NCBI GenBank assembly: GCA_910579845.1
Contig: CAJTWL010000022.1
Coordinates: 8,410-34,542, forward strand
DNA length: 26,133 bases
From: an uncultured Muribaculaceae bacterium
GTDB taxonomy: Bacteria; Bacteroidota; Bacteroidia; Bacteroidales; Muribaculaceae
Direction of reading: 5' to 3'
Made by a program: the position numbers and the translations under genes. Below the pieces are notes generated by a model. It searched no databases and was not told the origin of the DNA. It was given only the letters and a program-made list of their open reading frames with translations. This document shows positions 25,312 through 26,133 of this stretch, one piece after another; positions within the stretch are counted from its first letter, which is position 1; each line of letters begins with the position of its first letter.

Positions 25312-25977
25312 TCAGGCATGGATCACTTCTGCGGTGATATCTGTTACTGAGCAATATTTCCTGAATATAGATGTGGCTTTGTCAATTATTTCCGAGTGGT
25401 CTATATCCGGGTCAAAAAGATGGATAGTCATTACAAGACGGGATGTAGACAGCTCTATCTTGGTGCGTTCATTGTCGCTGGTAGGTGTGCCTATACCTCC
25501 CGCGCCATCCCGCACAACCGGCAGTCCCTCTATGTTCAATACGCCACGACCTATTCCTTCGTAAGGTTCATCATGTTTCCCGATACCTACTGTAAGCATG
25601 TCTCCTTGAATTTTAGAAGCATCAAAACAGCCTACCGAACATCCTGTTTCAAGAGAAAGTATGTTCCCTGCATCTACCAGAGAGTTCACGTTATATAAAC
25701 CGAGTCCCCGGACTATCCTGCGCATCAGTTGTTCCTGCGATGGGCGATACCTGTTCGGATCCTTGCCACAAATCTTATATGCTCTGCGGGTAGTGGCGAT
25801 AGGAGCCGACTTGTTTATATCCTCGACTTTGTATTTGCAGGCAATTTCTGTGGCAAGATTGTCCATTTCTTCTCTAATATCTTCAGAAGTCTCCGAATTG
25901 GTTACGTTACACTCCATCAGAATTACTCTGTATTCGGGGAGTCTCTCTGCAAATTCCCTGTCTATCTTTAGTTTCAT
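25312..25977 (-). CDS. B3/B4-domain protein (phenylalanyl-tRNA synthetase beta-like fragment)
   Basis: The 221-residue protein has the layout of stand-alone B3/4 domain proteins: RRAYKICGKDPNRYRPS and RRIVRGLGLYNVNSLVDAGNILSL, then a glycine-rich RDGAGGIGTPTSDNERT. In PheRS this domain takes part in tRNA-related editing. Stand-alone copies are suspected to bind or edit misacylated tRNA or D-aminoacyl substrates, but I know no firm assignment. It lies downstream of a tRNA gene on the same strand. Confidence 0.8.
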   Translation of the reverse strand: MKLKIDREFAERLPEYRVILMECNVTNSETSEDIREEMDNLATEIACKYKVEDINKSAPIATTRRAYKICGKDPNRYRPSQEQLMRRIVRGLGLYNVNSLVDAGNILSLETGCSVGCFDASKIQGDMLTVGIGKHDEPYEGIGRGVLNIEGLPVVRDGAGGIGTPTSDNERTKIELSTSRLVMTIHLFDPDIDHSEIIDKATSIFRKYCSVTDITAEVIHA

Positions 25978-26011
25978 CTTTCAATAAAGAATTTCTAAAT
26001 GAGTTCTATAA

Positions 26012-26056
26012 ATTATGAGGAATCTAACATGTTGTATCTGTTAAATTCCTCATAAT
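26012..26056 (-). terminator. Long hairpin between the tRNA and the B3/B4 gene
   Basis: attatgaggaatctaaca (26012-26029) and tgttaaattcctcataat (26039-26056) pair over 18 positions with one imperfect position, which is a G-U pair in the minus-strand RNA. The loop is 9 nt. It lies 25 bp past the tRNA 3' end, as a tRNA terminator would, but the T-run after it on the minus strand is short (ttatag). Confidence 0.55.
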
Positions 26057-26081
26057 AAAAAACAAATTGTTTAACCCTAAG

Positions 26082-26133
26082 AGCCGCGAGTGGGACTCGA
26101 ACCCACGACCTTTTCGTTACGAATGAAATGCTC
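26082..26133 (-). tRNA. tRNA-Thr(CGT), 3' part only
   Basis: The minus strand reads the end of the D arm (GAGC) and an anticodon arm TTTCA-TTCGTAA-CGAAA with anticodon CGT. A 5-nt variable loop AGGTC, a T arm GTGGG-TTCGAGT-CCCAC, and the acceptor strand TCGCGGC with discriminator T follow. CCA is not encoded. The 5' acceptor and most of the D arm lie beyond the window, so identity rests on the anticodon. The stem base 31-39 is A with C, a mismatch. Confidence 0.85.

Overview
The window looks like a chromosomal segment of a gut Bacteroidales, most likely near Muribaculaceae or Bacteroides. That is inferred from three things: BspA-type leucine-rich repeat and Big_2 surface proteins with a C-terminal sorting-like domain, an N-succinyl-type ornithine transcarbamylase inside an arginine operon, and promoter-like sequences of the Bacteroidota form (TTTG, about 20 bp, TAnnTTTG). 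No insertion sequence, phage gene or CRISPR array is visible.

Positions 1-7306 (minus strand) hold two large secreted proteins that overlap by ATGA. A 1571-residue BspA-like protein is followed by a second protein that runs off the left edge. The second carries two cohesin-like domains and at least seven Big_2 domains, the last five encoded by near-identical 252-bp tandem DNA repeats. The 618-bp region upstream holds a strong minus-strand promoter, three direct repeats and a perfect 16-bp hairpin. Positions 7925-10539 (plus) are a glutaminase and GadC-type antiporter pair, closed by a terminator. Positions 10672-12312 (minus) are an acyltransferase-3 membrane protein and a cysteine-rich DUF2284 protein. 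Positions 12681-16219 (plus) are an RluA-type pseudouridine synthase with a long N-terminal extension, a beta-carbonic anhydrase and an overlapping MFS transporter.

Positions 16626-24691 (plus) form an eight-gene arginine operon: a GNAT in the place of argA, then argG, argC, argD, argF', argB, argE and argH, with ATGA or short overlaps at several junctions and a terminator after argH. Together they cover glutamate to arginine through acylated, probably succinylated, intermediates; carbamoyl-phosphate synthesis is not in the window. The roughly 310-nt leader of this operon contains an unlisted 33-codon ORF with the run LRRRCRAHR. It is a candidate arginine leader peptide and the most interesting item here.

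Positions 24805-26133 (minus) hold a secreted PepSY-like protein, a B3/B4-domain protein, a hairpin and the 3' part of a tRNA, read as tRNA-Thr(CGT).
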